NCBI RefSeq assembly: GCF_011193355.1
Contig: NZ_CP049780.1
Location: 6,726,634-6,790,633 of the forward strand
Direction: 5' to 3'
Length of the DNA stretch: 64,000 nucleotides
Origin: Streptomyces sp. JB150
GTDB lineage: Bacteria; Actinomycetota; Actinomycetes; Streptomycetales; Streptomycetaceae
Each line of letters opens with the position of its first letter. Positions within the stretch are counted from its first letter, which is position 1. Below are positions 44,439 through 52,392 of this stretch, in pieces. Position numbers and translations under genes: made by a program. The notes under the pieces are model-generated. The model did not search any database. It saw only the letters and a program-made list of their open reading frames with translations, and was not told the DNA's origin.

Positions 44439-46097
44439 GTGAGACGAGTGGGACGAGTGTCGACCTGGAACACGGTGACGGAACGCAGAGCCGATGTGTG
44501 GAGCGGCCGCAAACTGACGGTGCAGGGCTGGTTCTACCTCGTGCTGGCCCTCATGGCGCTGCTGGTCCTGCTCGGCACCGTGGTCGGCACCAACCTGCTG
44601 GACCGCACCGCCGACGTGTCCGACCGGCTGCTCCAGCGCGTCCAGCCGGCCCAGACCGAGGCCTACCGGCTGCAGGCCGCCCTCGTCGACCAGGAGAGCG
44701 GCATCCGCGGCTACGCCATCACCGCCGACGAGCAGTTCCTCCTCCCCTACACCGAGGGCAAAAGGGACGAGGCGGCCGCCGCCGCCCGGCTGCGCACGCT
44801 CCTCGGCGACCGGCCCGAACTCCTCGCCGACCTGCGCGCCGTGGAGCGGCAGGCGGCCGCCTGGCGCCGCGGCTACGCCGAACCCCTCGCCGCCTCCGTC
44901 CGGCCCGGCGAGCCCCGGCGGATCGACCCGCGGGCGGCCGAGCGCGGCAAGCAGCAGTTCGACGAGGTGCGCGCCCGGCTGGCCGAGCAGAGCGCCCGGC
45001 TGGCCGAGACGGTCCGCGACGGCCGGGACCTCCTCGCCCACGAGCGCACGGTCCGCGACTCCGTACTGGTCGGCATGGTGGTCGTCTTCCTGCTGACCGG
45101 AGTGGCGCTCGCCGTCCTGGTCAGGCTCCTCGTGACCCGTCCCCTGGAGGCGCTGCGCACCGCGTCGCGCCGCGTGGCCGGCGGCGAGTTCTCGTACGTC
45201 ATCACCGGCGGCGGCCCCGTCGACGTGACGGCGCTGGCCGGCGACGTCGAGGGCATGCGCAGGCGCATCGTCACCGAACTCGACGCCTCCCGCCAGCAGC
45301 AGCAGATGCTCACCCGGCAGGCCGCCGACCTCAACGCGCAGGCCGTCGAACTGCGCCGCTCCAACGTCGAACTGGAACAGTTCGCCTACGTCGCCTCCCA
45401 CGACCTCCAGGAGCCGCTGCGCAAGGTCGCCTCGTTCTGCCAGCTGCTGGAGAAGCGGTACGGGGACGCACTGGACGAGCGCGGACGGCAGTACATCGAC
45501 TTCGCCGTCGACGGCGCGAAGCGGATGCAGGTGCTCATCAACGACCTGCTGACCTTCTCCCGGGTCGGCCGCCTCAACGACGCGCGCGTGCCCGTCTCCC
45601 TGGACCAGGCGCTGGACAAGGCCCTGGCGAACCTGGCCGGCGCCGTGGAGGACACCGGCGCCCGCATCGACCGCCCCGAGCGGATGCCCGAGATCGTCGG
45701 CGACCCGACCCTGCTCACCATGCTCTGGCAGAACCTGGTGGGCAACGCCCTGAAGTTCCGCCGCCCCGAGACGGCCCCGCACGTGACCGTCACCTGCGAT
45801 CTTGACCCGGAGGAGGCGGACAGCCTGCGGCTGACCGTCACGGACAACGGCATCGGCATCCCGGAGGAGTTCGCCGAGAAGGTCTTCGTCATCTTCCAGC
45901 GGCTGCACAGCCGGGACGCCTACGGTGGTACGGGCATCGGTCTGGCCCTGTGCAAGAAGATCGCCGAACACCATGGTGGCAGGATCTGGATCGACACCGC
46001 CTACACGGGCGGTACCCGCTTCTGCTTGACTCTGCGGGTCACCGCCGACACGCCGGTCCCGGCCGGCACGCGCACCGAGGAAAAGGCCCTGACATGA
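44439..46097 (+). CDS. CHASE3-HAMP sensor histidine kinase
   Basis: 552 residues. A TM helix at about 31-52 (WFYLVLALMALLVLLGTVVGT), a periplasmic CHASE3 region with DQESGIRGYAITADEQFLLPY, a second TM at about 207-232, HAMP, then the HisKA box with His321 (FAYVASHDLQEPLRKVASF), and HATPase boxes NLVGNALKF, DNGIGIPEEF and GGTGIGLALCKKIAEHHGG. It starts with GTG just 4 nt after the phosphatase-receiver stop; GTG 44457 is an alternative. Its stop overlaps the next gene (ATGA). It resembles the bacteriophytochrome-like and osmosensing hybrid kinases of streptomycetes. Confidence 0.92.
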   Translation: MRRVGRVSTWNTVTERRADVWSGRKLTVQGWFYLVLALMALLVLLGTVVGTNLLDRTADVSDRLLQRVQPAQTEAYRLQAALVDQESGIRGYAITADEQFLLPYTEGKRDEAAAAARLRTLLGDRPELLADLRAVERQAAAWRRGYAEPLAASVRPGEPRRIDPRAAERGKQQFDEVRARLAEQSARLAETVRDGRDLLAHERTVRDSVLVGMVVVFLLTGVALAVLVRLLVTRPLEALRTASRRVAGGEFSYVITGGGPVDVTALAGDVEGMRRRIVTELDASRQQQQMLTRQAADLNAQAVELRRSNVELEQFAYVASHDLQEPLRKVASFCQLLEKRYGDALDERGRQYIDFAVDGAKRMQVLINDLLTFSRVGRLNDARVPVSLDQALDKALANLAGAVEDTGARIDRPERMPEIVGDPTLLTMLWQNLVGNALKFRRPETAPHVTVTCDLDPEEADSLRLTVTDNGIGIPEEFAEKVFVIFQRLHSRDAYGGTGIGLALCKKIAEHHGGRIWIDTAYTGGTRFCLTLRVTADTPVPAGTRTEEKALT

Positions 46098-46543
46098 GCA
46101 CCCCCGCCGCCACCCCCATCGACGTCCTCCTCGTCGAGGACGACCCGGGCGACGAGCTGATGACCCGTGAGGCGTTCGAGGACAACAAGATCGGCAACAC
46201 GCTGCACGTGGTCCGCGACGGCGAGGAGGCCCTGGACTTCCTCTACCGCCGCGGCGACCACACCGACGCGCCGCGGCCCGACCTGATCCTGCTCGATCTG
46301 AACCTGCCGAAGTACGACGGCCGCCAGGTGCTGGAGCGGATCAAGTCCGACCCCGATCTGTCCCTCATCCCCGTGGTCGTCCTCACCACCTCCGCGGCCG
46401 AGGAGGACATCCTGCGCAGCTACAAGCTGCACGCCAACGCCTATGTCACCAAGCCGGTGGACCTGGACCAGTTCATCGCCGCCGTCCGTCAGATCGACGA
46501 CTTCTTCGTCCAGGTCGTCCGGCTGCCCGGCCGCACCGGCTGA
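46094..46543 (+). CDS. RcpA-like single-domain response regulator
   Basis: 149 residues, all receiver: DVLLVEDDPGDELMTREAFE, LILLDLNLPKYDGRQVLERIKSD with the acceptor Asp, and VTKPVDLDQF with the conserved Lys. It has no output domain. The 14-residue stretch FVQVVRLPGRTG follows. Translationally coupled to the histidine kinase by ATGA. It should carry phosphate to the receiver-PP2C protein or act on other proteins. Confidence 0.93.
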   Translation: MSTPAATPIDVLLVEDDPGDELMTREAFEDNKIGNTLHVVRDGEEALDFLYRRGDHTDAPRPDLILLDLNLPKYDGRQVLERIKSDPDLSLIPVVVLTTSAAEEDILRSYKLHANAYVTKPVDLDQFIAAVRQIDDFFVQVVRLPGRTG

Positions 46544-46571
46544 CCCGGCGCCCCGGCGGGGCGGGGACGCC

Positions 46572-46763
46572 TCAGTCGCCCCCGCCCCCGCAGGAGGACC
46601 CGCCGCCGCAGGACGATCCGCCGCCGCAGGACCAGCCACCGCCGCTTCCGCCGTGGCCGCCGTCCCACCAGGACCCGCCCCGCCGCGAGGACCGGCGCCC
46701 GCCCCGGCCAAAGACGGCGATCACCGCGATCAGGACGACGATCGCGATCGTCAGGAACTCCAT
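46572..46763 (-). CDS. Small membrane protein with Gly/Cys repeat tail
   Basis: 63 residues. One N-terminal TM helix (EFLTIAIVVLIAVIAVFG), an Arg-rich stretch and then SCGGGSSCGGGSSCGGGGD, three CGGGSS units. The Cys-Gly tail is not a standard motif; it might bind metal, form disulfides or be lipidated-like on the outer face. ATG 46763 has GGGGG about 8 nt upstream. The gene converges on the response regulator with only 28 nt between stops. I do not recognise the family. Confidence 0.65.
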   Translation of the reverse strand: MEFLTIAIVVLIAVIAVFGRGGRRSSRRGGSWWDGGHGGSGGGWSCGGGSSCGGGSSCGGGGD

Positions 46764-46886
46764 GGGTCGCACCCCCGTGTGCCGTGCCGATGTGCATGTG
46801 CGTGGGGGATGCCCCTGATGATCACCTCGCCAATCGTCACTTGAGCGACTTCAGAGCTTGACCGGCGGATCCGGGCGCGCGGCCGC

Positions 46887-47771
46887 TCAGCCGTGGGCGC
46901 CCGCCGGGCCGACCGGGACGTCCCCGCGCAGTGTGATGCGGTGCATGACACGGTGGTGGTCGCCGTAGTCGCGGTTGGCGTAGTGGGCCGTGCTGCGGTT
47001 GTCCCACAGCGCGACGTCACCCGGCCGCCACCGGTGCCGTACGACGTGCTCCGGCTTGGTGAGGTGGGCGTACAGGATGTCGAGGAGGCCCCGGCTCTCG
47101 TGCTCCGAGACACCCACGATGTGGGAGGTGAAGCCGGGGTTCACGAACAGGCCCTTGCGGCCGGTCTCCGGGTGCACCCGCACCACCGGGTGCTCCACCG
47201 GCTGCAGCTCCATGAACACCTCGCCCTCCCACAGGTTGCCCCGGCCCTGCCGGCGCTGGGCGAGGTAGTAGCCGAACTCGCGGCTGCCGTCGTGGACGGC
47301 GGTGAGCGTGTCGACGTGGGCGCGCAGGCCCGGCGACAGCGACTCGTAGGCGAGCTGGCTGTCGGCCCAGCTGGTGTCGCCGCCGTTGGGCGGCAGCACC
47401 ACGGCACGCAGGACCGAGATGGCCGGCGGGCGCCGTACGAACGTCACGTCGGTGTGCCAGACGTCGGCGAACCCGTTGTCCTGGCTGTCCAGGGAGTACA
47501 CCTCGGGTGCCACGTCACCGGAGTCGTGGACGGGATGTCCGACGGTCACTTCGCCGAGGCGCCTGCCGAACTCGATCTGCGCCGCGTCGTCGAGGCCGTG
47601 CTGACCGCGCACGAAGAGCACCTTGTATGTCACCAGTGCCTCGCGCAGCGCGAGGACCTGGTCGTCGTCGAGGCGCCCGAGGTCCAGACCGTCGATCTCC
47701 GCGCCGAAGCGGGGGCCGAGCGGGGTGAGGGGCAGCCGGGTCAGGGCGGGCCGCTCGCTGAGAACGCTCAC
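46887..47771 (-). CDS. TauD/AtsK-family Fe(II)/2-oxoglutarate dioxygenase
   Basis: 294 residues. The HxD...H facial triad is His106 and Asp108 (WHTDVTF) with distal His263 (WDNRSTAHYANRD), and the RVMHR stretch near residue 274-278 should bind 2-oxoglutarate. TauD-family enzymes hydroxylate taurine, alkyl sulfates or other compounds and release sulfite or sulfate. GTG 47771 follows AGGAGAGGA. It is the last gene of the transporter operon, 53 nt downstream of the ATPase gene. Role: desulfonation of an imported sulfonate or sulfate ester. Confidence 0.92.
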   Translation of the reverse strand: MSVLSERPALTRLPLTPLGPRFGAEIDGLDLGRLDDDQVLALREALVTYKVLFVRGQHGLDDAAQIEFGRRLGEVTVGHPVHDSGDVAPEVYSLDSQDNGFADVWHTDVTFVRRPPAISVLRAVVLPPNGGDTSWADSQLAYESLSPGLRAHVDTLTAVHDGSREFGYYLAQRRQGRGNLWEGEVFMELQPVEHPVVRVHPETGRKGLFVNPGFTSHIVGVSEHESRGLLDILYAHLTKPEHVVRHRWRPGDVALWDNRSTAHYANRDYGDHHRVMHRITLRGDVPVGPAGAHG

Positions 47772-47823
47772 GTGAATTTCCTCTCCTGGGTGTGCGGGTG
47801 GGGGTGAGGTGGGGGGTGAGGGG

Positions 47824-48642
47824 TTAGGCCGCCGCGGCGGCCTTGACCGCGTGGGACACCTGCGCGCGCAACTCGGCGAACCGCTCGGAGCGACGCAGCT
47901 CCTCGGGGTCCGTCTCGCCGCGCGGCAGCGGAACCGGCAGATCGAGGGCCACGGTCCCGGGGCCCTTGGTCAGCACCACGATGCGGGAACCGAGGAACAC
48001 CGCCTCGTCCGCGGAGTGCGTCACGAACACCGCCGTGCGCCCGGTCCGGTCGGTCATGCGGCGCAGGTCCTGCTGGAGCCGCTCCCGGGTCAGCGCGTCC
48101 AGCGCCGCGAACGGCTCGTCGAGCAGGAGGAGCGGATTCTTGGCCGCCAGCGCGCGGGCGATCGCGACACGTTGCTGCTGGCCGCCGGAGATCTCCCAGA
48201 CGCGCCGCTTCTCCGAGCCCTCCAGACCGACCCGGGCCAGCAGCTCCGCGCGCCGCTCCGGCCGGCGGGCGCGGTCCACTCCCGCGTACCGCAGCGCCAG
48301 GTCGATGTTGCCTCCCACGGTCCGCCACGGGAACAGCCGCGGAGTCTGGAACACCACCCCCGCCGCCCGGCCGGGCCGCGGCTCCGCGCCGGACACCCGC
48401 ACCGAGCCGCGCGTGGGCCGCTCGAAACCGGCGATCAGCCGCAGCAGGGTGCTCTTGCCGCAGCCGGAGGCACCCACGAGGACCAGGAACTCCCCGGCCG
48501 GTACGGTCAGGTCGACCGGCCCGACGGCGGTGAAGGTCTCGCCGCCCCGGCCGTAGCGGTGGACGACGTCGTCGAGGCGGACGGATCCCTCCGCCGCCGC
48601 GCCCGCTCCGGCGGGGGTCACCACGGTCTCACTCGACGACAT
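47824..48642 (-). CDS. ABC transporter ATPase, sulfonate type (SsuB/TauB-like)
   Basis: 272 residues with [34 protein letters not shown] (Q-loop), [15 protein letters not shown] and [17 protein letters not shown]. The SsuB/TauB family is shown by the PWRTV block after the Q-loop. It powers uptake with the permease and binding protein encoded upstream; the start overlaps the binding-protein stop by 14 nt. Confidence 0.93.
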   Translation of the reverse strand: MSSSETVVTPAGAGAAAEGSVRLDDVVHRYGRGGETFTAVGPVDLTVPAGEFLVLVGASGCGKSTLLRLIAGFERPTRGSVRVSGAEPRPGRAAGVVFQTPRLFPWRTVGGNIDLALRYAGVDRARRPERRAELLARVGLEGSEKRRVWEISGGQQQRVAIARALAAKNPLLLLDEPFAALDALTRERLQQDLRRMTDRTGRTAVFVTHSADEAVFLGSRIVVLTKGPGTVALDLPVPLPRGETDPEELRRSERFAELRAQVSHAVKAAAAA

Positions 48643-49681
48643 CGGGCAGCCCCTTCAGGTAGAACGCCTTGCGGACGACGTCCTCGGACGGCGCGGCGGC
48701 GATCTGCCGCTGGCCGGCCAGGAACCGCCCGGTGTCGGTGACGTAACCGAGCAGCTTGCCCGGACGGCCCTCGGTGCCCAGCCAGTCGGCGGAGACCACC
48801 TGCTCCGGCGTGAGGAAAACGCCCTGCGACAGCTGCGCCCTGGCGTCCGCCGCGCCGATGCCGAGTTCCGCCGCGACCGCCCGCACCGCGCCGTCCGTGT
48901 CGGACTTGAGCAGGCGCAGCGCCTCGGCCTGCGTCTTGCGCCAGACGTCGATGGCCTTCGGGTCCCGTGCGATCAGGTCGTCCGACACGACGGCCAGGTC
49001 GAGGGTCGGCCGGCCCGCCGCGCCGATCTCCTTGCTGCTGGTGAGCCGGGTGCCGGTCGCGCGCAGTTCGTCGAGGGTCGGCAGCCAGACGTACGCGGCG
49101 TCGATGTCCCCGCGCTGCCACGCGGCCAGGATCGGCTGCGGCTGCAGGTCGATGAGCTGCACGTCCGACGGTCGCAGGCCCGCCTTCTCCAGCGCCGCCA
49201 GCAGGCTGTAGTGCGAGGTGGAGGCGAAGGGCGTGGCTATCTTCCTGCCCTTCAGCCCGGCGACGTCGGTGATGCCGGTGGCCTTGCGCACCACCAGGGC
49301 CTCGTTCTCGCCCGCCACGTCGAGGATCCACGCGACCTTGTACGGGATGGGCGAGTCGCCGGACACCCCGCGGGCGAACGGACTGGAGCCGAGCGCGGCG
49401 ATGTCGAGGGACCCGCCGATGAAGGCCTGGTTGACCCCGGCACCGGAGTCGAACTTGATCCAGGTGATCTCGTGGTCCGGCAGGGCCTTCTCCAGCAGCT
49501 TCCCGTTCTTCACGAGCAGGTCGCCGCTGGGGAAGGCGAAGTAGCCGATGCGCAGCCGTTTGGAGCCGCCGGACGCCGACGCCTCGCCGTCGGACGAGCA
49601 GCCGGTGACGGCCGCGGACACGGTCGCCAGGGCGCCGGCGAGGAGGAGACGACGAGACGGGCCTCGTGAGGCAGGGGACAT
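48629..49681 (-). CDS. Sulfonate-type ABC transporter substrate-binding lipoprotein
   Basis: 350 residues with an N-terminal Arg-rich, hydrophobic signal (RRLLLAGALATVSAAVTGC) and a lipobox at TGC. The mature part has LRIGYFAFPSGDLLVKNG, LDIAALGSSPFARGVSG and FASTSHYSLLAALEKAGL, as in SsuA/TauA binding proteins. ATG 49681 has no strong ribosome binding site, and a 15-bp minisatellite fills the gap from the permease. It captures an organosulfur compound for the island's enzymes. Confidence 0.9.
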   Translation of the reverse strand: MSPASRGPSRRLLLAGALATVSAAVTGCSSDGEASASGGSKRLRIGYFAFPSGDLLVKNGKLLEKALPDHEITWIKFDSGAGVNQAFIGGSLDIAALGSSPFARGVSGDSPIPYKVAWILDVAGENEALVVRKATGITDVAGLKGRKIATPFASTSHYSLLAALEKAGLRPSDVQLIDLQPQPILAAWQRGDIDAAYVWLPTLDELRATGTRLTSSKEIGAAGRPTLDLAVVSDDLIARDPKAIDVWRKTQAEALRLLKSDTDGAVRAVAAELGIGAADARAQLSQGVFLTPEQVVSADWLGTEGRPGKLLGYVTDTGRFLAGQRQIAAAPSEDVVRKAFYLKGLPDVVE

Positions 49682-49731
49682 GGTGGAACCGTTTCTGTGC
49701 GGGTGAGGAATGGGGTGAGGCAAGAGGGGAT

Positions 49732-49790
49732 GGGAGACGGGGGAACGGGAGACGGGGGAACGGGAGACGGGGAACGGGAGACGGGGGAAC
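49732..49790. repeat. 15-bp minisatellite between permease and binding-protein genes
   Basis: Four tandem copies of GGGAGACGGGGGAAC (third copy 14 bp) lie between the permease stop and the binding-protein start. No stem or start signal in it is obvious. Confidence 0.9.
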
Positions 49791-49810
49791 GGGAGAGGTC
49801 GGGGTGAGGG

Positions 49811-50677
49811 CTACGCGCGACCGCGCCACGGAACGACCGCGCGTTCCAGCCGCAGCAGCAGGCCGTCGATGACCAGCCCGGAGACGCCGATGGCGATGAT
49901 CCCGACGAGCACCACCGGCGTGTTGTTGTAGTTGGCGGCGTCCTTGACCATGCCGCCGATCCCGGGCAGACCGTTGACCAGCTCGGCGGCGACCAGGGAG
50001 GAGTAGGCCACACCGACGGCCAGCCGGATCCCGGTGAGCGTCTCCGGCAGCGCGGACGGCACGACGACGTCCCGGACGACGTCCCACCGCGAGCCGCCGA
50101 GCGCGCGGGCGGCCTCGATCAGGCTCTTCGGTACGGCGGTGACGGCCGTGGTGGTGGACACCGCCACCGGCGGGAACGCGGCCACGGCCAGCAGCGTGAC
50201 CTTCGGCGCCTCGTCGATGCCCAGCCAGATGATCAGCAGCGAGAAGTACGCCAGCGGCGGCAGGGTGCGCAGGAACGTGATCCACGGCTCGAACAGGGCG
50301 CGCAGCCGGCCGACGGTGCCCATGAGCAGCCCGAACACCACCCCGGCGGCGACACCGATGCCGGCGCCGATGGTGATGCGCCGCAGGCTGATGCCCAGGT
50401 GCTCGACGAGCGTGGTGCCGTTGTAGCCCCGTACGCCGTCGTGCGTGGTGGACAGGTCGACGAACGCGTCCCACACCGCGGCCGGCGGCGGGACCAGGGT
50501 CTCGCTCCACGTCCCGCTCGCCGCCAGCAGCTGCCACAGGACGAGGAAGCACAGGAGCGAGCCGAGCGGCAGCGCGGCACGGCGCACGCGCGCCGCCGCC
50601 TTTCGGGCCCGCCGCGGGGGTTCGGGCGGCGCGCCGGCCGGGTCGGCGGATTCGAGCAGAATGGGAGTCAGGGACAC
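49811..50677 (-). CDS. Sulfonate-type ABC transporter permease (SsuC/TauC-like)
   Basis: 288 residues with about six TM helices. The EAA-type loop EAARALGGSRWDVVRDVVVPSALPETLTGIRLAVG is the SsuC/TauC signature. GTG 50677 follows GGAGGA. First structural gene of the leftward operon, behind the Cys-coding leader peptide at 50900-50971; the binding protein and ATPase follow. Confidence 0.93.
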   Translation of the reverse strand: MSLTPILLESADPAGAPPEPPRRARKAAARVRRAALPLGSLLCFLVLWQLLAASGTWSETLVPPPAAVWDAFVDLSTTHDGVRGYNGTTLVEHLGISLRRITIGAGIGVAAGVVFGLLMGTVGRLRALFEPWITFLRTLPPLAYFSLLIIWLGIDEAPKVTLLAVAAFPPVAVSTTTAVTAVPKSLIEAARALGGSRWDVVRDVVVPSALPETLTGIRLAVGVAYSSLVAAELVNGLPGIGGMVKDAANYNNTPVVLVGIIAIGVSGLVIDGLLLRLERAVVPWRGRA

Positions 50678-50853
50678 GGACGTCCTCCAGGGGCGCCGGA
50701 ACGTGAGCGGCCGCCGCGGTCAGGGGGCGGCCCGTCCCGGCCGGAAGTCATGCCGGTCGGAGAGACCGGGGAAAGCCGAAGGGGAAGGGGAGAACCGAAG
50801 CAAGAAAGGGGGGAAGCGCGCGCCGTGGTGACAGGGCGCGGGCCGACCGCCCG

Positions 50854-50874
50854 GTGCGGGTGATGTCACCGCAC
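50854..50874. other. Hairpin between the leader peptide and the permease gene
   Basis: GTGCGGGTGA...TCACCGCAC forms a stem of about 9 bp with one bulged base, read on the minus strand 26 nt after the leader peptide stop. It could be part of an attenuator; no alternative pairing has been worked out. Confidence 0.4.
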
Positions 50875-50899
50875 GGCAGGGCGCGTCAGGAGAAAGGGG

Positions 50900-50971
50900 T
50901 CAGCGACAACACGAACCCGGGCGCCGGCACAGGTCGATGACCAGGCGTCGCACCAAGGGCTCGGAAGTCAT
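50900..50971 (-). CDS. Cys-rich leader peptide of the transporter operon
   Basis: 23 residues in a 72-nt frame, RRLVIDLCRRPGSCCR at the end. ATG 50971 has AGGA upstream. It belongs to the class of actinobacterial putative leader peptides (often RRHVDL-type) encoded in front of sulfur-assimilation genes, with Cys codons at the end so that ribosome stalling can sense cysteine supply. The permease gene starts 222 nt downstream. Too short for most gene finders. Function is inferred from position and from the second leader at 52099. Confidence 0.72.
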   Translation of the reverse strand: MTSEPLVRRLVIDLCRRPGSCCR

Positions 50972-51051
50972 GAGTCCTATTCCTACCTCAGTCCCGGCTC
51001 CGCACCAACGGGCGTCCACTCTCCGGAACGCGGCGCGCAGGCCCGGCGTGC

Positions 51052-51960
51052 TCACGCGACGCCGCCGTACGCGCGGGCGTTGCGCACGAACAGGGCGTGC
51101 AGCGCGCGGACGGCCCGGGGAACCCGCCCGGAGGGACGGCTCTGCAGGACCAGCAGCACATCGGTCGCGTCACCCGCGAGCGGCCGCACGGTGATCGCGC
51201 CGCGGCGCTCCAGCGGGTCACCGATGACGCTGAAGTCGGGCAGCACGGTCGCCCCCAGCCCTTCGGCGACCATCAGCTTGCCCATCTCGGCGCCGTCGGT
51301 GGAGTACGAGAAGGACGGCGTACGGCCGCCCAGCAGCCGGTGCACGAACCGGTGCATCACATAACCGGACCGCATCACGATCAGCGGCTGCGCCAGCAGG
51401 TCGTCCACGTCCACCGCCTCCCGGGCGGCGAGCGGACTGTCCGCGTGCACGCACACCACCGGGCGGCCGCGCAGCAGTTCCGTCGTCTCGAAGCCGGGCG
51501 GCATGTCGTCGCCCCCGAGGTAGTTCACCAGCCCCAGGTCGAACGCGCCCTCCAGCAGCCCGCGGTGGATCTCGGACTGCTGCGCGCCGACCAGTTCCAC
51601 CTGGGTGCGCGGGTGGGCGGACCGGAACTCCCGCACGGTCGGGATCACCAGCGGCACCGTGGCGGTGTTGACCGTGCCGAGCCGGACCATACGGCTGATG
51701 CGATGCTGGTCACCGGCCGCGCCGCGCAGCCGGTCGACGGCGTCCAGCACGCTCATGATGTACGGCAGCAGCTCCCGGCCCTCGTCGCTGACCTTCGCCC
51801 CGGACCGCTTGCGCTCCAGCAGGTCCACGCCCAGCTCCCGCTCAAGATTGCGCACGGTCTCGCTCAACGCCGGCTGGGACAGGTGCAGCTCCTCGGCGGC
51901 CCGCCGCAGCGACCCCGAGCGCGTGACGGCCGCGATGTATTCGAGCTGTTCGATACGCAC
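51052..51960 (-). CDS. LysR-family transcriptional regulator
   Basis: 302 residues. N-terminal HTH VRIEQLEYIAAVTRSGSLRRAAEELHLSQPALSETVRNLERELG, then a substrate-binding-type effector domain. GTG 51960; no strong ribosome binding site. It lies between the two leader-peptide transcription units and diverges from the sfnG operon, so it probably controls the organosulfur island, in the manner of CysB or Cbl. Effector unknown. Confidence 0.92.
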   Translation of the reverse strand: MRIEQLEYIAAVTRSGSLRRAAEELHLSQPALSETVRNLERELGVDLLERKRSGAKVSDEGRELLPYIMSVLDAVDRLRGAAGDQHRISRMVRLGTVNTATVPLVIPTVREFRSAHPRTQVELVGAQQSEIHRGLLEGAFDLGLVNYLGGDDMPPGFETTELLRGRPVVCVHADSPLAAREAVDVDDLLAQPLIVMRSGYVMHRFVHRLLGGRTPSFSYSTDGAEMGKLMVAEGLGATVLPDFSVIGDPLERRGAITVRPLAGDATDVLLVLQSRPSGRVPRAVRALHALFVRNARAYGGVA

Positions 51961-52098
51961 GACCGTGAGACTGCCGCCGGCCGCCGGGCGGGTTCAAGGG
52001 AATCCCTGTCACAACCTCGTGAATAACTTCTGTCAGTACGCGGAAACGGCTCCGGGCATTCTTGACCCGCCCGACGTGCCGCTGCTTTGATCGATGAC

Positions 52099-52179
52099 AT
52101 GAAGCGACAGGACCTCACGCGGCGACGCCACGTCGACCTCGCGCGTGTCTCCAGCTCCTGCTGTCGCCGCCGGGTCTGA
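52099..52179 (+). CDS. Cys-rich leader peptide of the sfnG operon
   Basis: 26 residues, ending ARVSSSCCRRRV after the motif TRRRHVDLARVSSSCC. This RRHVDL...SS-CC pattern is the known actinobacterial leader-peptide family found before sulfur genes. ATG 52099 is followed by TGA at 52177. sfnG starts 214 nt downstream; a CGAGGG-AAA-CCCTCG hairpin (52196-52210) lies 17 nt after the stop. Cysteine-dependent attenuation is inferred; polycysteine leaders in mycobacteria act this way. Confidence 0.82.
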   Translation: MKRQDLTRRRHVDLARVSSSCCRRRV

Positions 52180-52195
52180 GGCCACCGAGCCCACC

Positions 52196-52210
52196 CGAGG
52201 GAAACCCTCG
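52196..52210 (+). other. Small hairpin after the sfnG leader peptide
   Basis: 6-bp stem CGAGGG/CCCTCG with a 3-nt loop, 17 nt beyond the leader stop codon. A possible attenuator element; no T-run follows and the alternative fold is not resolved. Confidence 0.4.
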
Positions 52211-52392
52211 CACTCGCGCCGGTCTCCTTTCGAGTCCGCCCTCGTGAATTCCCCCGTGAGCCGTCTGCCGTAACGCTCGCGGCTTTCCCGGGAACGCCGT
52301 CCCCGCACGCCCGTTGTCCCGGCCACCGCACACCTTTCCTTCTCACGCCTGCGTGCCTTTTCCCGCGGGCGTTCTCATGCCAGGAGTTCCCC

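Noticed and set aside
46545..46570. Terminator between the single receiver and the Cys-Gly microprotein
   Set aside because: Only a 6-bp CGCCCC/GGGGCG stem is present, too weak to call.
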